Below the pieces are notes generated by a model. That model ran no database searches, was not told the DNA's origin, and saw nothing but the letters and a program-made list of their open reading frames with translations. A stretch of DNA of 64,000 bases from contig ABHC01000005.1 of the NCBI GenBank assembly GCA_000171835.1, positions 1 through 64,000 on the forward strand, in the 5' to 3' direction. The stretch comes from an alpha proteobacterium BAL199. GTDB lineage: Bacteria; Pseudomonadota; Alphaproteobacteria; Thalassobaculales; Thalassobaculaceae. Both the position numbers and the translations under genes were made by a program. This document shows, in pieces, positions 18,052 through 26,582 of this stretch. The first letter of the stretch is position 1. Each line of letters starts with the position of its first letter.

Positions 18052-19296
18052 TCACGCCAACCGATTCTTGTGGAAGGCGCCACCCTTCATGATCGCGGCC
18101 AGATGGGCGCCTTGCCCCTCCAGCAACGTTATGTCCTTCAGCGGGTCGTCGTCGACCACGATCAGATCGGCCCAGCCCCCCGGCTCGACCACGCCCAGCG
18201 TGCCGGGGCGCCGGATGACCTCGGCGGCGATTGTAGTGGCCGAGCGGATAACCTCCATCGGGGATACCACTTCGGTGCGGATCGAGAACTCGCGGCTCTG
18301 GTCTTCCAGCAGGGCGCCCAGCAGATCCGATCCGTAGCCGACCTTGACCCCGGCGCGCTTGCAGATTTCCAGGGAGCGATAACCGCCCTCCAGAACCATG
18401 TCGTTCTTCTCGAGCATCTCGGCCGGCATGCCGTACTGCGCCGCCCGCTCCTTCATCGCCACATAGGCGACCAGGTTGGCGACCAGATAAGCGCCTTCGC
18501 GAGCCATCAACTCGGCACGGGCATCGTCGATCAAATTACCATGCTCGATCGTGCGCACGCCGTTGGAGACCGCCCGGTCGATCGCCTCGGCCGAATAGGC
18601 GTGAGCACAGACGTAACGGCCGAATGCCTCGGCCTCTTCAACCGCGGTCTGGATCTCGCCGACCGAGAACTGCAGCGAGTCGAGCGGATCGAACGGCGAT
18701 GCAACACCGCCGGAAACCATGATCTTCACGTGGTCGCAGCCTTGGCGCATCTGTTCGCGCACCACCCGGCGCAGAGCGTCCTCGCCGTCGACGATCTCGC
18801 GCAGATTGGCGAAGGCGTTGCAGCAATAGCAAGGATAGCCGGTGTTCTGCCGTCCCCGCCCGTCGGAGTGCCCACCGGTCGGGCCGATCGAACGGCCGGC
18901 AATGAACAGCCGAGGGCCGACGATCAATCCCTGGTCGACCGCCGCCTTCACACCCCAGTCGGTGCCACCGGTGTCGCGCACCGTGGTGAATCCGCGATCC
19001 AGCATCGAACGGAGCCGGACGGCGGCTCGCGCGGTCGCCAGCGTCAGCGGCACATCCTCCATGCGCCGCATGTACACTTCGCTGTGCATGCAGTGGACGT
19101 GGCAGTCGATCAGGCCCGGCATCAAGACCCGGCCGCCGCAGTCGATCACCGTGGCCGACGCCGACGACAGTGGGCCGTCGGCCACCTCGCAGATGCGACC
19201 GCCTTCGACCAGCACTTCATAGCCGCCCCGTGCCTCGTCGAAGCGCGGGTCCAACAGGCGCAGGTTACGGAACAGGAAAGCACCGGTCTGGACCAT
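18052..19296 (-). CDS. Amidohydrolase, Xaa-Pro-dipeptidase/imidazolonepropionase-like (paralogue 2)
   Basis: 414 residues of the amidohydrolase superfamily subgroup that cleaves N-acyl or dipeptide substrates with a C-terminal Pro, Lys or Arg. Metal ligands are visible: PGLIDCHVHCMHS (HxH), DHVKIMVSGG (bridging Lys), CAHAYSAEAI, RTIEHGNLIDD and GYGSDLLG (Asp). There is no signal peptide. It is closely similar along its whole length to the next gene upstream. It sits directly before a polyamine-type importer, so the importer probably brings in its substrate or a related one. Confidence 0.87.
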   Translation of the reverse strand: MVQTGAFLFRNLRLLDPRFDEARGGYEVLVEGGRICEVADGPLSSASATVIDCGGRVLMPGLIDCHVHCMHSEVYMRRMEDVPLTLATARAAVRLRSMLDRGFTTVRDTGGTDWGVKAAVDQGLIVGPRLFIAGRSIGPTGGHSDGRGRQNTGYPCYCCNAFANLREIVDGEDALRRVVREQMRQGCDHVKIMVSGGVASPFDPLDSLQFSVGEIQTAVEEAEAFGRYVCAHAYSAEAIDRAVSNGVRTIEHGNLIDDARAELMAREGAYLVANLVAYVAMKERAAQYGMPAEMLEKNDMVLEGGYRSLEICKRAGVKVGYGSDLLGALLEDQSREFSIRTEVVSPMEVIRSATTIAAEVIRRPGTLGVVEPGGWADLIVVDDDPLKDITLLEGQGAHLAAIMKGGAFHKNRLA

Positions 19297-19365
19297 TAGG
19301 CATCGTCCTTGGTCTAGCGTCGTGGTCGGCCGGTGACCCCAGAAACGGGGCCGGCGAAGCAGGCG

Positions 19366-20601
19366 TCAGTGCAGCGTGTTCTTATGGAAGCTGCCGCCCT
19401 TGACGATGGCAGCAAGGTTGGTTTCCGGCTTGTTGAAGATGCTGAGATCCTTGAGGGGGTTGCCCTCGATCACCAGCAGGTCGGCATAGGCACCCGGCCG
19501 CAGGCATCCAAGCTGGCCTTCGCGACGCAGCACCTGGGCTCCGATCAACGTGGCCGACCGGATGATTTCCATTGGCGACAGAACCTGGGAGCGGATCTCG
19601 AACTCGCGGGTCTGCTCGACCTGGAGTTGGCCCAGCAGGTCAGTGCCGTAAGCCACCGGCACACCGGCGCGCTTGCAGATCTCCAGCGACCGCAGGCCGC
19701 CGTCGATCACCATTTCGTTCTTCTCCAGCATCTCCGGTATCATGCCGAGATCGGCCGCGCGCTCGCGCATGGCGTAGTACGCTACCAGATTGGCAATCAG
19801 GAACATGTCGTTCTCGGCCATCAGCTTGGCGGAAGCATCATCGATCAGATTGCCATGCTCGATGGTGCGCACCCCGGCCTTGGCGGCACGGGTGATGGTT
19901 TCCGGCGTGTAGGCATGGGCGCAGACATAGCGGCCGAAAGCGTGCGCCTCCTCCACTGCGGCGGCGACTTCGCCGAGAGAGAACTGCAGGCTGTCGATCG
20001 GATCGTAGGGCGACGCAACGCCACCGGACATCATGATCTTCACGTGGTCGCAACCCTGACGCATCTCCTCGCGCACTGCTTTGCGCACCTCGTCTGGGCC
20101 GTCGGCGATTCCCATGGAAAACACCAGTGCGTTGCAGCAATTGCAACTGGGACCGGTATCGGTGCGCCGCCGGCCGTCGCTGTGGCCGCCGGTCGGGCCG
20201 ATTGCCTTGCCGGCGATGAACAGGCGGGGACCCGGGACCAGTCCCTGATCGACCGCCGCCTTCAGACCCCAATCCGCACCGCCGGTGTCGCGCACCGTGG
20301 TGAAACCGCGATCCAGCATGGCGCGCATCAGCTTCATCGCGTGCGCGGTCATCAGGGTCAGCGGCATGTTCTCGAGCGTGCGCAGGAACACCTCGCTCAG
20401 CACCACGTGGACGTGGCTGTCGATCAGGCCAGGCATCAGAGTACGACCGCCACAGTCCACGACCGTGGCGCCGTCGGATTTGATCGGCCGGTCCGACACT
20501 TCGCGAATCCGCTCGCCTTCAACCAGCAGTTCGAAGCCGCCCGCGACCTCATCGCGTTCGGGATCGAGCATCTGGAAGTTCCGGAAAAGAGTTTGGACCA
20601 C
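19366..20601 (-). CDS. Amidohydrolase, Xaa-Pro-dipeptidase/imidazolonepropionase-like (paralogue 1)
   Basis: 411 residues, tandem paralogue of the gene downstream. Equivalent active-site segments are PGLIDSHVHVVLSE, DHVKIMMSGG, CAHAYTPETI, RTIEHGNLIDD and AYGTDLLG. Both share an unusual cysteine cluster (here SCNCCNAL, there YPCYCCNAF) after GPTGGHSDGR. Well over half of residues agree by eye, so this is an old duplication retained with some divergence, perhaps for different side chains. It is the first gene of the operon and is divergent from ggt at 20770. Confidence 0.87.
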   Translation of the reverse strand: MVQTLFRNFQMLDPERDEVAGGFELLVEGERIREVSDRPIKSDGATVVDCGGRTLMPGLIDSHVHVVLSEVFLRTLENMPLTLMTAHAMKLMRAMLDRGFTTVRDTGGADWGLKAAVDQGLVPGPRLFIAGKAIGPTGGHSDGRRRTDTGPSCNCCNALVFSMGIADGPDEVRKAVREEMRQGCDHVKIMMSGGVASPYDPIDSLQFSLGEVAAAVEEAHAFGRYVCAHAYTPETITRAAKAGVRTIEHGNLIDDASAKLMAENDMFLIANLVAYYAMRERAADLGMIPEMLEKNEMVIDGGLRSLEICKRAGVPVAYGTDLLGQLQVEQTREFEIRSQVLSPMEIIRSATLIGAQVLRREGQLGCLRPGAYADLLVIEGNPLKDLSIFNKPETNLAAIVKGGSFHKNTLH

Positions 20602-20769
20602 GTTCGGTCTCCTCGACCATGCGCCGCGACCCGCGAAGCAAAGGTCAAAAAAACCGTGCCGTCAATGTGACTGCCCGTTCAACAAATGCCTTCACCGATT
20701 GCCTTCTTTCGCGGCAGGATGGGTTGGGCCTGTCCTGCCGCCCGGACCATTCCACGGAGAACTCTCCCT

Positions 20770-22473
20770 ATGATAGAACCTTGGAAAACTGAGGTTGCCG
20801 GCACCCGACACATGGCGGTCGCCGGACATTACCTGGCCGCCCATGCCGCCTTCATGGTGCTGGAAGCTGGCGGTAACGCGGTCGATGCGGGGGTGGCCGG
20901 TGGGCTCGCGCTCGGCGTCGTCCAAAGCGATCTCGTCAACATCGCTGGCGTTGCTCCGATCATGATCCGACCGGCGTCGGGAACAACCATCACGATTGAT
21001 GGCCTCGGTGGTTGGCCCCGAGGCCTCGACCCCGACCTGTTCATGCGCGAACACGGTGGCGCGATACCGCACGGGCTGTTGCGTACCGTCGTGCCCGCCG
21101 CACCGGCTGCTTGGATCCAGGCACTGCAACAGTTTGGCACCATGTCCTTCGGAGAGGTCGCGCACAGCGCCATCCGGCTGGCGCGCGAGGGTTTTCCACT
21201 GCATCGACTTACCGCCAGCGTCATCGCCGAGCATGAAGCCGAATACCGGCGCTGGCCTTCGAACACCGCGATTTACATGCCGGGCGGCAAGCTGCCGCAG
21301 GCCGGCGATCTCTTTCGGCAGAAAGACCTGGGACGTTCGCTGCAATACATGGTCGACCAAGAAGCCGCGTCGGCCAGCCGGGGGCGGGAAGCCGGGCTCG
21401 GCGCTGCCCGCGACGCGTTCTATCGCGGCGACCTCGGCCGGCAGATCGTTGCCTTTCACGAAGCCAACGGCGGCCTGCTGCGCGAGCGCGACCTGACCGA
21501 CTACCAAGTTTCGATCGACTCGCCGGTGGCGACCGACTTTGCCGGCGGTCGGTTGCTCGCCTGCGGGGTCTGGTGCCAGGGCCCGACGTTGATCCAGGTG
21601 ATCAACCTGCTGAAGAGCTTCGACCTCGGCAGCCTGACCCACAACAGCCCCGAGCACCTGCATCTGGTCATCGAGAGCATCAAGTTGGCCTTCGCCGACC
21701 GCGAGCACCTGTTCGGCGATCCACGCTTTGTCGACGTGCCGGTCGAGCGGCTGATCAGCGCGGTCTACGCCGACGAGCGCCGCGCGGCGCTACGCCCTGA
21801 CCGCGCCTACCCGGATCTGCCCCCGCCGGGCATCCAACACGCCACCGTCCGCGAGCCGGCGTTGGTCGGCGCCGGCGATCCGCCGCCGCCGCCGGACACG
21901 TCCTACGTCTGCACGGTCGACCGTTGGGGCAACGCGTTCTCGGCAACGCCAAGCGATGTGTCCTATCAAAGCCAGGTCATCCCCGGCACCGGGCTGGTGC
22001 CGTCATCGCGCGGCTCGGCGAGTTGGGGCGACCCGCGCCACCCGAGCGGCGTCGCTCCCGGCAAGCGGCCCCGGCTCACCCCGAACCCGGCGATGTGGAT
22101 CAGCCCGGACGGACGGGCCATGCCGTTCGGCACCCCCGGTGGCGACGTGCAGATCCAGGCGATGACCCAGTTCCTGCTGAACCTGCTCGTGTTCAAGCAG
22201 CATCCGCAGGTCGCCGTTGAGCAACCGCGCGTCGCAACCTACAGCCAGCCCGACACCTTCGAGCCGCATCCCGCTTTTCCAGGAATGGTGAAGGCAGAGG
22301 CGCGGATCGCCGAGGAGAGCGTTGCTGGTCTCAAGGCTCTTGGTCACCAGATGAGCCCATGGCCGGAGCGCACGCATCTTGCCGGATCGATCTGCGCGAT
22401 CGTGCCCGGTCCCGGTGGCTCCATGGTCGCCGCCTCGGATCACCGTCGACCGACCTATGCCCTGGGCTGGTAA
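20770..22473 (+). CDS. ggt: Gamma-glutamyltransferase family protein
   Basis: 567-residue N-terminal-nucleophile hydrolase. The N-terminal part has MVLEAGGNAVDAGVAGGLAL. The likely autoprocessing nucleophile is Thr377 in PPPDTSYVCTVDRWGNA, preceded by an unusual run of prolines. The C-terminal part has FGTPGGDVQIQAMTQFLLN, the GTPGGD motif. No signal peptide is evident, so the enzyme may be cytosolic, as in acylase-like members. The ATG at 20770 is chosen because family homology starts at once. Expected chemistry is removal or transfer of gamma-glutamyl or related acyl groups. It is followed after 29 bp by a racemase-type gene. Confidence 0.87.
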   Translation: MIEPWKTEVAGTRHMAVAGHYLAAHAAFMVLEAGGNAVDAGVAGGLALGVVQSDLVNIAGVAPIMIRPASGTTITIDGLGGWPRGLDPDLFMREHGGAIPHGLLRTVVPAAPAAWIQALQQFGTMSFGEVAHSAIRLAREGFPLHRLTASVIAEHEAEYRRWPSNTAIYMPGGKLPQAGDLFRQKDLGRSLQYMVDQEAASASRGREAGLGAARDAFYRGDLGRQIVAFHEANGGLLRERDLTDYQVSIDSPVATDFAGGRLLACGVWCQGPTLIQVINLLKSFDLGSLTHNSPEHLHLVIESIKLAFADREHLFGDPRFVDVPVERLISAVYADERRAALRPDRAYPDLPPPGIQHATVREPALVGAGDPPPPPDTSYVCTVDRWGNAFSATPSDVSYQSQVIPGTGLVPSSRGSASWGDPRHPSGVAPGKRPRLTPNPAMWISPDGRAMPFGTPGGDVQIQAMTQFLLNLLVFKQHPQVAVEQPRVATYSQPDTFEPHPAFPGMVKAEARIAEESVAGLKALGHQMSPWPERTHLAGSICAIVPGPGGSMVAASDHRRPTYALGW

Positions 22474-22502
22474 CCGCCGCCCATCCGGCAAGGAGTAGAG
22501 AC

Positions 22503-23231
22503 ATGACCATCCCGACCCTGCGGCTCGGCATGATCACGCCGTCGTCCAACACTGTGCTGGAGCCGATGACGGCCGCCATGCTGGCCGACACGCCTGACAT
22601 AACGGCCCATGCGGCACGGATCCGGGTCACCCAGATCTCGATGGGCAGCGGATCGGTCGGGCAGTTCGACACAGCACCGATGCTGGAAGCGGCTCGGTTG
22701 CTGGCCGAAACCAAGGCCGGTTCAATCTGCTGGAACGGAACCTCGGCCGGCTGGCTCGGCCCGGAGCAGGACCGGGTCATGGTGGAAGCCATCGAAAACG
22801 AGACCGGCCTGGCCGCCACCACCGCGGTGCAGGCCACCCTCCAGGCGCTCGAACTTCTCGACACCGACGGCTTCGGGCTGGTCACGCCATACATCGAGGA
22901 CGTCCAGGCCCGGGTCCGCAAGAATTTCGCCGACGCCGGCCACCCCTGCCGCAGCGACCGCCGTCTCGACATCACCGAGAATTTCGCATTCGCCGAAGTG
23001 ACCGAGGCGACCATCGAACGGATGATCCGAGAGGTGGCCGCCGACGGAGCGACCGCCGTGGTCGTGCTCTGCACGAACCTGCGCGGGGCCCGGCTTGCTC
23101 CAGCTCTTGAGACCGAGCTCGGAATCACGCTGCTGGACAGTGTCTCGGTCGCGCTTTGGGGAGCGATCCGCGCCGCCGGCCGCGATCCGTCCGTCATCCG
23201 TGGGTGGGGCCGTTTGTTCGACTTGCCATGA
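22503..23231 (+). CDS. Asp/Glu racemase superfamily protein (maleate isomerase/arylmalonate decarboxylase type)
   Basis: 242 residues. Two cysteines in characteristic positions serve as candidate catalytic residues: ICWNGTSAGW, and VVLCTNLRGA in the second half. GMITPSSNTVLEPMT at the N-terminus is typical of the maleate isomerase/AMD branch. A clear AAGGAG precedes the ATG. It is likely co-transcribed with ggt and may isomerise or decarboxylate a product of it. The exact reaction cannot be read from sequence. Confidence 0.82.
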   Translation: MTIPTLRLGMITPSSNTVLEPMTAAMLADTPDITAHAARIRVTQISMGSGSVGQFDTAPMLEAARLLAETKAGSICWNGTSAGWLGPEQDRVMVEAIENETGLAATTAVQATLQALELLDTDGFGLVTPYIEDVQARVRKNFADAGHPCRSDRRLDITENFAFAEVTEATIERMIREVAADGATAVVVLCTNLRGARLAPALETELGITLLDSVSVALWGAIRAAGRDPSVIRGWGRLFDLP

Positions 23232-23363
23232 GATTGCAGCGTCCTCCAGCGCATCTCCGCCAATAGGATTGAAAAGAGCGCGCCCGCCAATCGGGAACTT
23301 CTGCCAATTTTGGTGGTTTTCCGACGTGTAGTTCGAGCGACACGGCGACGGGCGAGCAAAACC

Positions 23364-24572
23364 ATGTCTCAGATGACCGAGAACGAGACCGACAAGCGGA
23401 CTCTGCCCAAGCTGCCGGACCACGTCAGCCTGCACTTCATGGGCAGTCAGGGGCTCTTGCTGGACGCGCATAGGCAGTTGCTGTTTTCGGCGACACCGGC
23501 AGCCACCCTGGTCTGGTGCTGTCTTGCCGAGTTCGACTCCCGCGCCGAGGTTCTGTCCGAACTGCGACAGAGAACCGGGCTTTCGGCCAGACGGGCGGCG
23601 AACTGTATCGACGAAGCGGTGCAGAGCTGGCGTACCGCCGGCTTGTTCGACACCCCAGGCTCCGCCCTGCCCAGTGCCCTGCCCGAGCCGGTGGAGTTTG
23701 ACCGCGACGCGCCGGCCCCAGCAGTGCCAACGATCGTACCGTCGAGTGAGGCTGCCTACCGATTGCTGGATACCACCTTCGCCATCGCGTTCAGCGATCC
23801 GACACTTCGTGAGGCCGTCGACCCTGTGATCCGCCACCTGCAGACCGCGCCCGTCGCCCGACCGGATGCCGTTCTGGTGGTTGCCCGCGACGACGGAGGG
23901 TTTGTGGTGTCGCAGGTCGACGTCGGCCAGGTTCGATGCGGCCATATCGACGAGGTCGCTCCTCTCGTGCACACAATCCTGGCTCACGCCGCCGTCCACC
24001 GGGCGGACGCCTTGTGCGCCATCCACGCCGGCGCGGTCAGTGTCGGCGAAGGCTGCGTCCTATTGGCGGGAGAGGCCGGGGCCGGGAAGAGCACCTTGGT
24101 GTCCGGGCTTGCCGCTGCCGGCTGGCGCGCCCTGTGCGACGACACCGTTCTGCTGAGCAACGACACCCTGGAAGTCCGACCGTTGTGCGGCGCCTTGGGC
24201 GTCAAGGCCGGATCCTGGCCGATCCTGTCGGACGCCTTCCCCGAGTTGCTCCAAAGCCCGGTGAACCTTCGATCCGACGGCCGAGCGGTTCGCTATCTGT
24301 CCCGAAATCCACACCCGTTGGATCGAGACCGCTATCCGGTCCACCGGATCGTGTTCCCCCGCTACGACGCCGGTGCCGGCCGCGGGTCTCTCGAGGAACT
24401 CGCCCCGGCGACGGCACTGACGCGCCTGATGAAGTGCGCCTACTTTCTGGAACACCCGTTGAGTCCAGAACTGATGGAACGGCTCATCCAGTGGATCGCC
24501 GGGATCGATTGCTTCGAGATGCGATACGCATCGCTCGCCGATAGTGTCCGCCTGTTTCGAAAGCTGGACTGA
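23364..24572 (+). CDS. PqqD-like domain fused to HPr-kinase-like domain
   Basis: 402 residues in two parts. Residues about 10-95 form a PqqD/RRE-like winged fold (LPDHVSLHFMGSQGLLLD, LVWCCLAEFDS). Such domains bind leader peptides of ribosomally made peptides. Residues about 215-390 form an HPr-kinase-like P-loop domain: AIHAGAVSVGEGCVLLAGEA leading into GEAGAGKSTL (Lys near 242), then GWRALCDDTVLLSND. No PTS genes are nearby, so the target is not HPr in the classic sense. The stop overlaps the next start by one base. With the nucleotidyltransferase and the Tat-exported His-rich protein it forms a candidate peptide-modification module. Confidence 0.82.
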   Translation: MSQMTENETDKRTLPKLPDHVSLHFMGSQGLLLDAHRQLLFSATPAATLVWCCLAEFDSRAEVLSELRQRTGLSARRAANCIDEAVQSWRTAGLFDTPGSALPSALPEPVEFDRDAPAPAVPTIVPSSEAAYRLLDTTFAIAFSDPTLREAVDPVIRHLQTAPVARPDAVLVVARDDGGFVVSQVDVGQVRCGHIDEVAPLVHTILAHAAVHRADALCAIHAGAVSVGEGCVLLAGEAGAGKSTLVSGLAAAGWRALCDDTVLLSNDTLEVRPLCGALGVKAGSWPILSDAFPELLQSPVNLRSDGRAVRYLSRNPHPLDRDRYPVHRIVFPRYDAGAGRGSLEELAPATALTRLMKCAYFLEHPLSPELMERLIQWIAGIDCFEMRYASLADSVRLFRKLD

Positions 24573-25690
24573 TGCTCGGGTTGGTGACTAGGCGTGGAGC
24601 GGCGCTGCGGGCCCTGCTCGACGGATTGCATCTCGATCCGGGCCGCCGTGGCGCGATCCTCGCAACGCTGGACTCCGACGCATGGATACCGGTGATCGGA
24701 TTGGCCAACGAACATCGGCTGGCGCCCGCCCTGGGATCAGCACTGCAGGACGCAGGGGTCCTCAATACCATCCCCGACGACGCGCGCCATTATCTTGAAC
24801 TCCTTCATCACAGCAACGGCGCCCGCAACGGGATCATCCGAAATCAGGCCGTCGAGATCATCGCGACGTTGAACCGCCGTGGCATTCGGCCACTCGTTCT
24901 GAAGGGAGCGCTGTCGCTGTTCGCCGACCGGGAGCGCGACCCGGCCGCTCGGATGATGTCCGATATCGACATCGTGGTGCCGATGTCCGCGCGGACAACC
25001 GCGGAGGAGACCCTCTATTCCCTCGGTTATCACATCGCGGACCGTTATCCCGAAGGACATCACGCCGTCGGCGAATTCAAGCGCGAGGGCGATCCGGCAG
25101 CGGTCGACCTGCATCTGGAACTGATCGACCAGCGGTACATCCTTCCGGCCGTCTCTGTGTTCTCGGACGCCCGACCGACGATCGTGGAGAACGCCACGAT
25201 CCTGTTGCCAAGTGCCACGCACCGGGTCCTGCACACGCTGCTGCACGCCCAGATCCATCATCTCGGAAACTTCTATCGAGACCATGTGTCACTTGGCCAA
25301 TTGTATGATTTCGCGACGATCGTCGCTCTGCATCGATCCGATGTTGACTGGCTGTCCATCGACCTGTGCATGCAGGAACATCGTTTGACCCCTGCGCTCG
25401 ACAGCTATCTCGCCCTGGCCGACGAGCTTTTCGGATTGCCGTGGCCGCTGTGCCGAGCTCCAGGGACGGCCGGGCAACGCCACGCCCAGCGATGCCTCCT
25501 GCAACTGCATCTGCCCGCGCTCGAGGGTGTGTTCATTCTGGTTGGAAATCTCCGCGCGGCCTTCGCCTGGCATCGTATGCGCGCCACCTACGGGGACCGC
25601 GGTGGACCCCTCACCTGGCATGGTCGCCACACGTGGCAGTACCTCAAGCGCCACGATGTCCGTCAGACGATCGCGCGGCTGTTTCGATGA
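24572..25690 (+). CDS. Nucleotidyltransferase family protein (NTP_transf_5-like)
   Basis: 372 residues. The nucleotidyltransferase core reads RPLVLKGALSLF, then MMSDIDIVVPMSARTTAEE with the DxD metal pair and AAVDLHLELID with the third acidic position. The rest is helical. The family is typically found beside HPr-kinase-like and PqqD-like genes in exopolysaccharide or peptide-modification clusters; its substrate is unknown. It starts on the last base of the upstream stop (TGATG), so translational coupling is likely. Confidence 0.8.
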   Translation: MLGLVTRRGAALRALLDGLHLDPGRRGAILATLDSDAWIPVIGLANEHRLAPALGSALQDAGVLNTIPDDARHYLELLHHSNGARNGIIRNQAVEIIATLNRRGIRPLVLKGALSLFADRERDPAARMMSDIDIVVPMSARTTAEETLYSLGYHIADRYPEGHHAVGEFKREGDPAAVDLHLELIDQRYILPAVSVFSDARPTIVENATILLPSATHRVLHTLLHAQIHHLGNFYRDHVSLGQLYDFATIVALHRSDVDWLSIDLCMQEHRLTPALDSYLALADELFGLPWPLCRAPGTAGQRHAQRCLLQLHLPALEGVFILVGNLRAAFAWHRMRATYGDRGGPLTWHGRHTWQYLKRHDVRQTIARLFR

Positions 25691-25839
25691 TGCATTGAGC
25701 CGGAAGAGAGCGGACCGCCGTTGGCGTTCCGCATCGCCAACGACATGACAACCGCGTCCGTGAGGTGCCCCAGAACCGGGAAGCCGTCTCGGACGCGGCT
25801 GCCGCTGTGTCGATATCCGGCGACTACCGGATGTCTTGG

Positions 25840-26145
25840 TTAGCGTGTGATGTCCTGATGGTTCGAGCGGCCGGGTACTCCGTCGCGGCCGCCATTTCCG
25901 TATCCGTTGTTGCCCTTCTTCTTCCAGTGGTGATGGCCATGCCCGTGTCCATGCCCGTGTCCACCGCCATTGCCCGGCGGCGGGAACGGGCTGCCGCCGG
26001 ATGCGGCGGTTGCGTAGTTCTGCCGCGAGGCAGCCACCAGCAGCGTCACCGCGGCCGGTGTCACCACCGCGTACTTACCGCATGAAGCAAGAAAGTTCCG
26101 TCGGGCGACACGCATTCGCTCTTCGGTCTGCTTATCAGTGTTCAT
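25840..26145 (-). CDS. Small Tat-exported His/Gly-rich protein
   Basis: 101 residues. The N-terminus holds a twin-arginine signal, ARRNFLASCGKYAVV, followed by a hydrophobic stretch ending near VAAS. The mature part of about 60 residues is low complexity: SPFPPPGNGGGHGHGHGHG, HHHWKKKGNNGYGNGG, DGVPGRSNHQDITR. The His run could bind metal. AAAGGAGACGTCCG before the ATG is a good ribosome binding site, which with the Tat signal argues that this is a real gene. It converges on the nucleotidyltransferase gene. It is a possible substrate of the PqqD/kinase/nucleotidyltransferase genes; this is inference. Confidence 0.75.
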   Translation of the reverse strand: MNTDKQTEERMRVARRNFLASCGKYAVVTPAAVTLLVAASRQNYATAASGGSPFPPPGNGGGHGHGHGHGHHHWKKKGNNGYGNGGRDGVPGRSNHQDITR

Positions 26146-26582
26146 CGGACGTCTCCTTTCCGATAACTGCATCGACGTGTGAGCTTTGCCGATTTCCGGC
26201 AGGGGATGCCGCGCCACCGCACGGTGGATCGCCGCGATTCACACGCGTCCACCAACATATCCGCCAACGCCACCGCGGCGTTGTGATCAGCCCGTGGCCT
26301 GCTGTGGCAACTATTTCTTCCAAATTAGATTAATAAAAGTACATAACTAATTAATATATATTAGTTTAATGAAACCTTGGTTCCGCGAAAAAGGCGATCC
26401 GGTCAACGTCGTGCACATCGATGTCGCTTTGCGGTTGATGAAATGCTGCATCAGGAACAGCGCTCGTTCGGGCAGCGGGTATGGTGGTTTGGACCTGGAA
26501 ACCAGAGACGGCGCGGACACGGTGATGCAATCTGCCAGAGCCCGCACATGACCTACCGAACTCGCCTCTTCCCGTCTTTCGT
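26146..26582. other. Promoter-type gap with an AT-rich patch
   Basis: 437 bp without a recognised gene, between divergent genes. About 26312-26380 is strikingly AT-rich and contains an inverted repeat AACTAAT (26345-26351) / ATTAGTT (26360-26366). The rest is GC-rich and unremarkable. It probably carries the promoter of the Tat protein gene and perhaps that of the MFS gene. Confidence 0.5.

Noticed and set aside
17959-20670. Two long plus-strand frames (about 445 codons each)
   Set aside because: Both are antisense to the paired amidohydrolase genes. They resemble each other only because the genes beneath are paralogues.
23364-26145. Lasso-peptide or PQQ biosynthesis cluster
   Set aside because: Only the PqqD-like domain fits. 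No asparagine-synthetase-type cyclase, leader protease, radical-SAM enzyme or PqqA/C/E gene is present.
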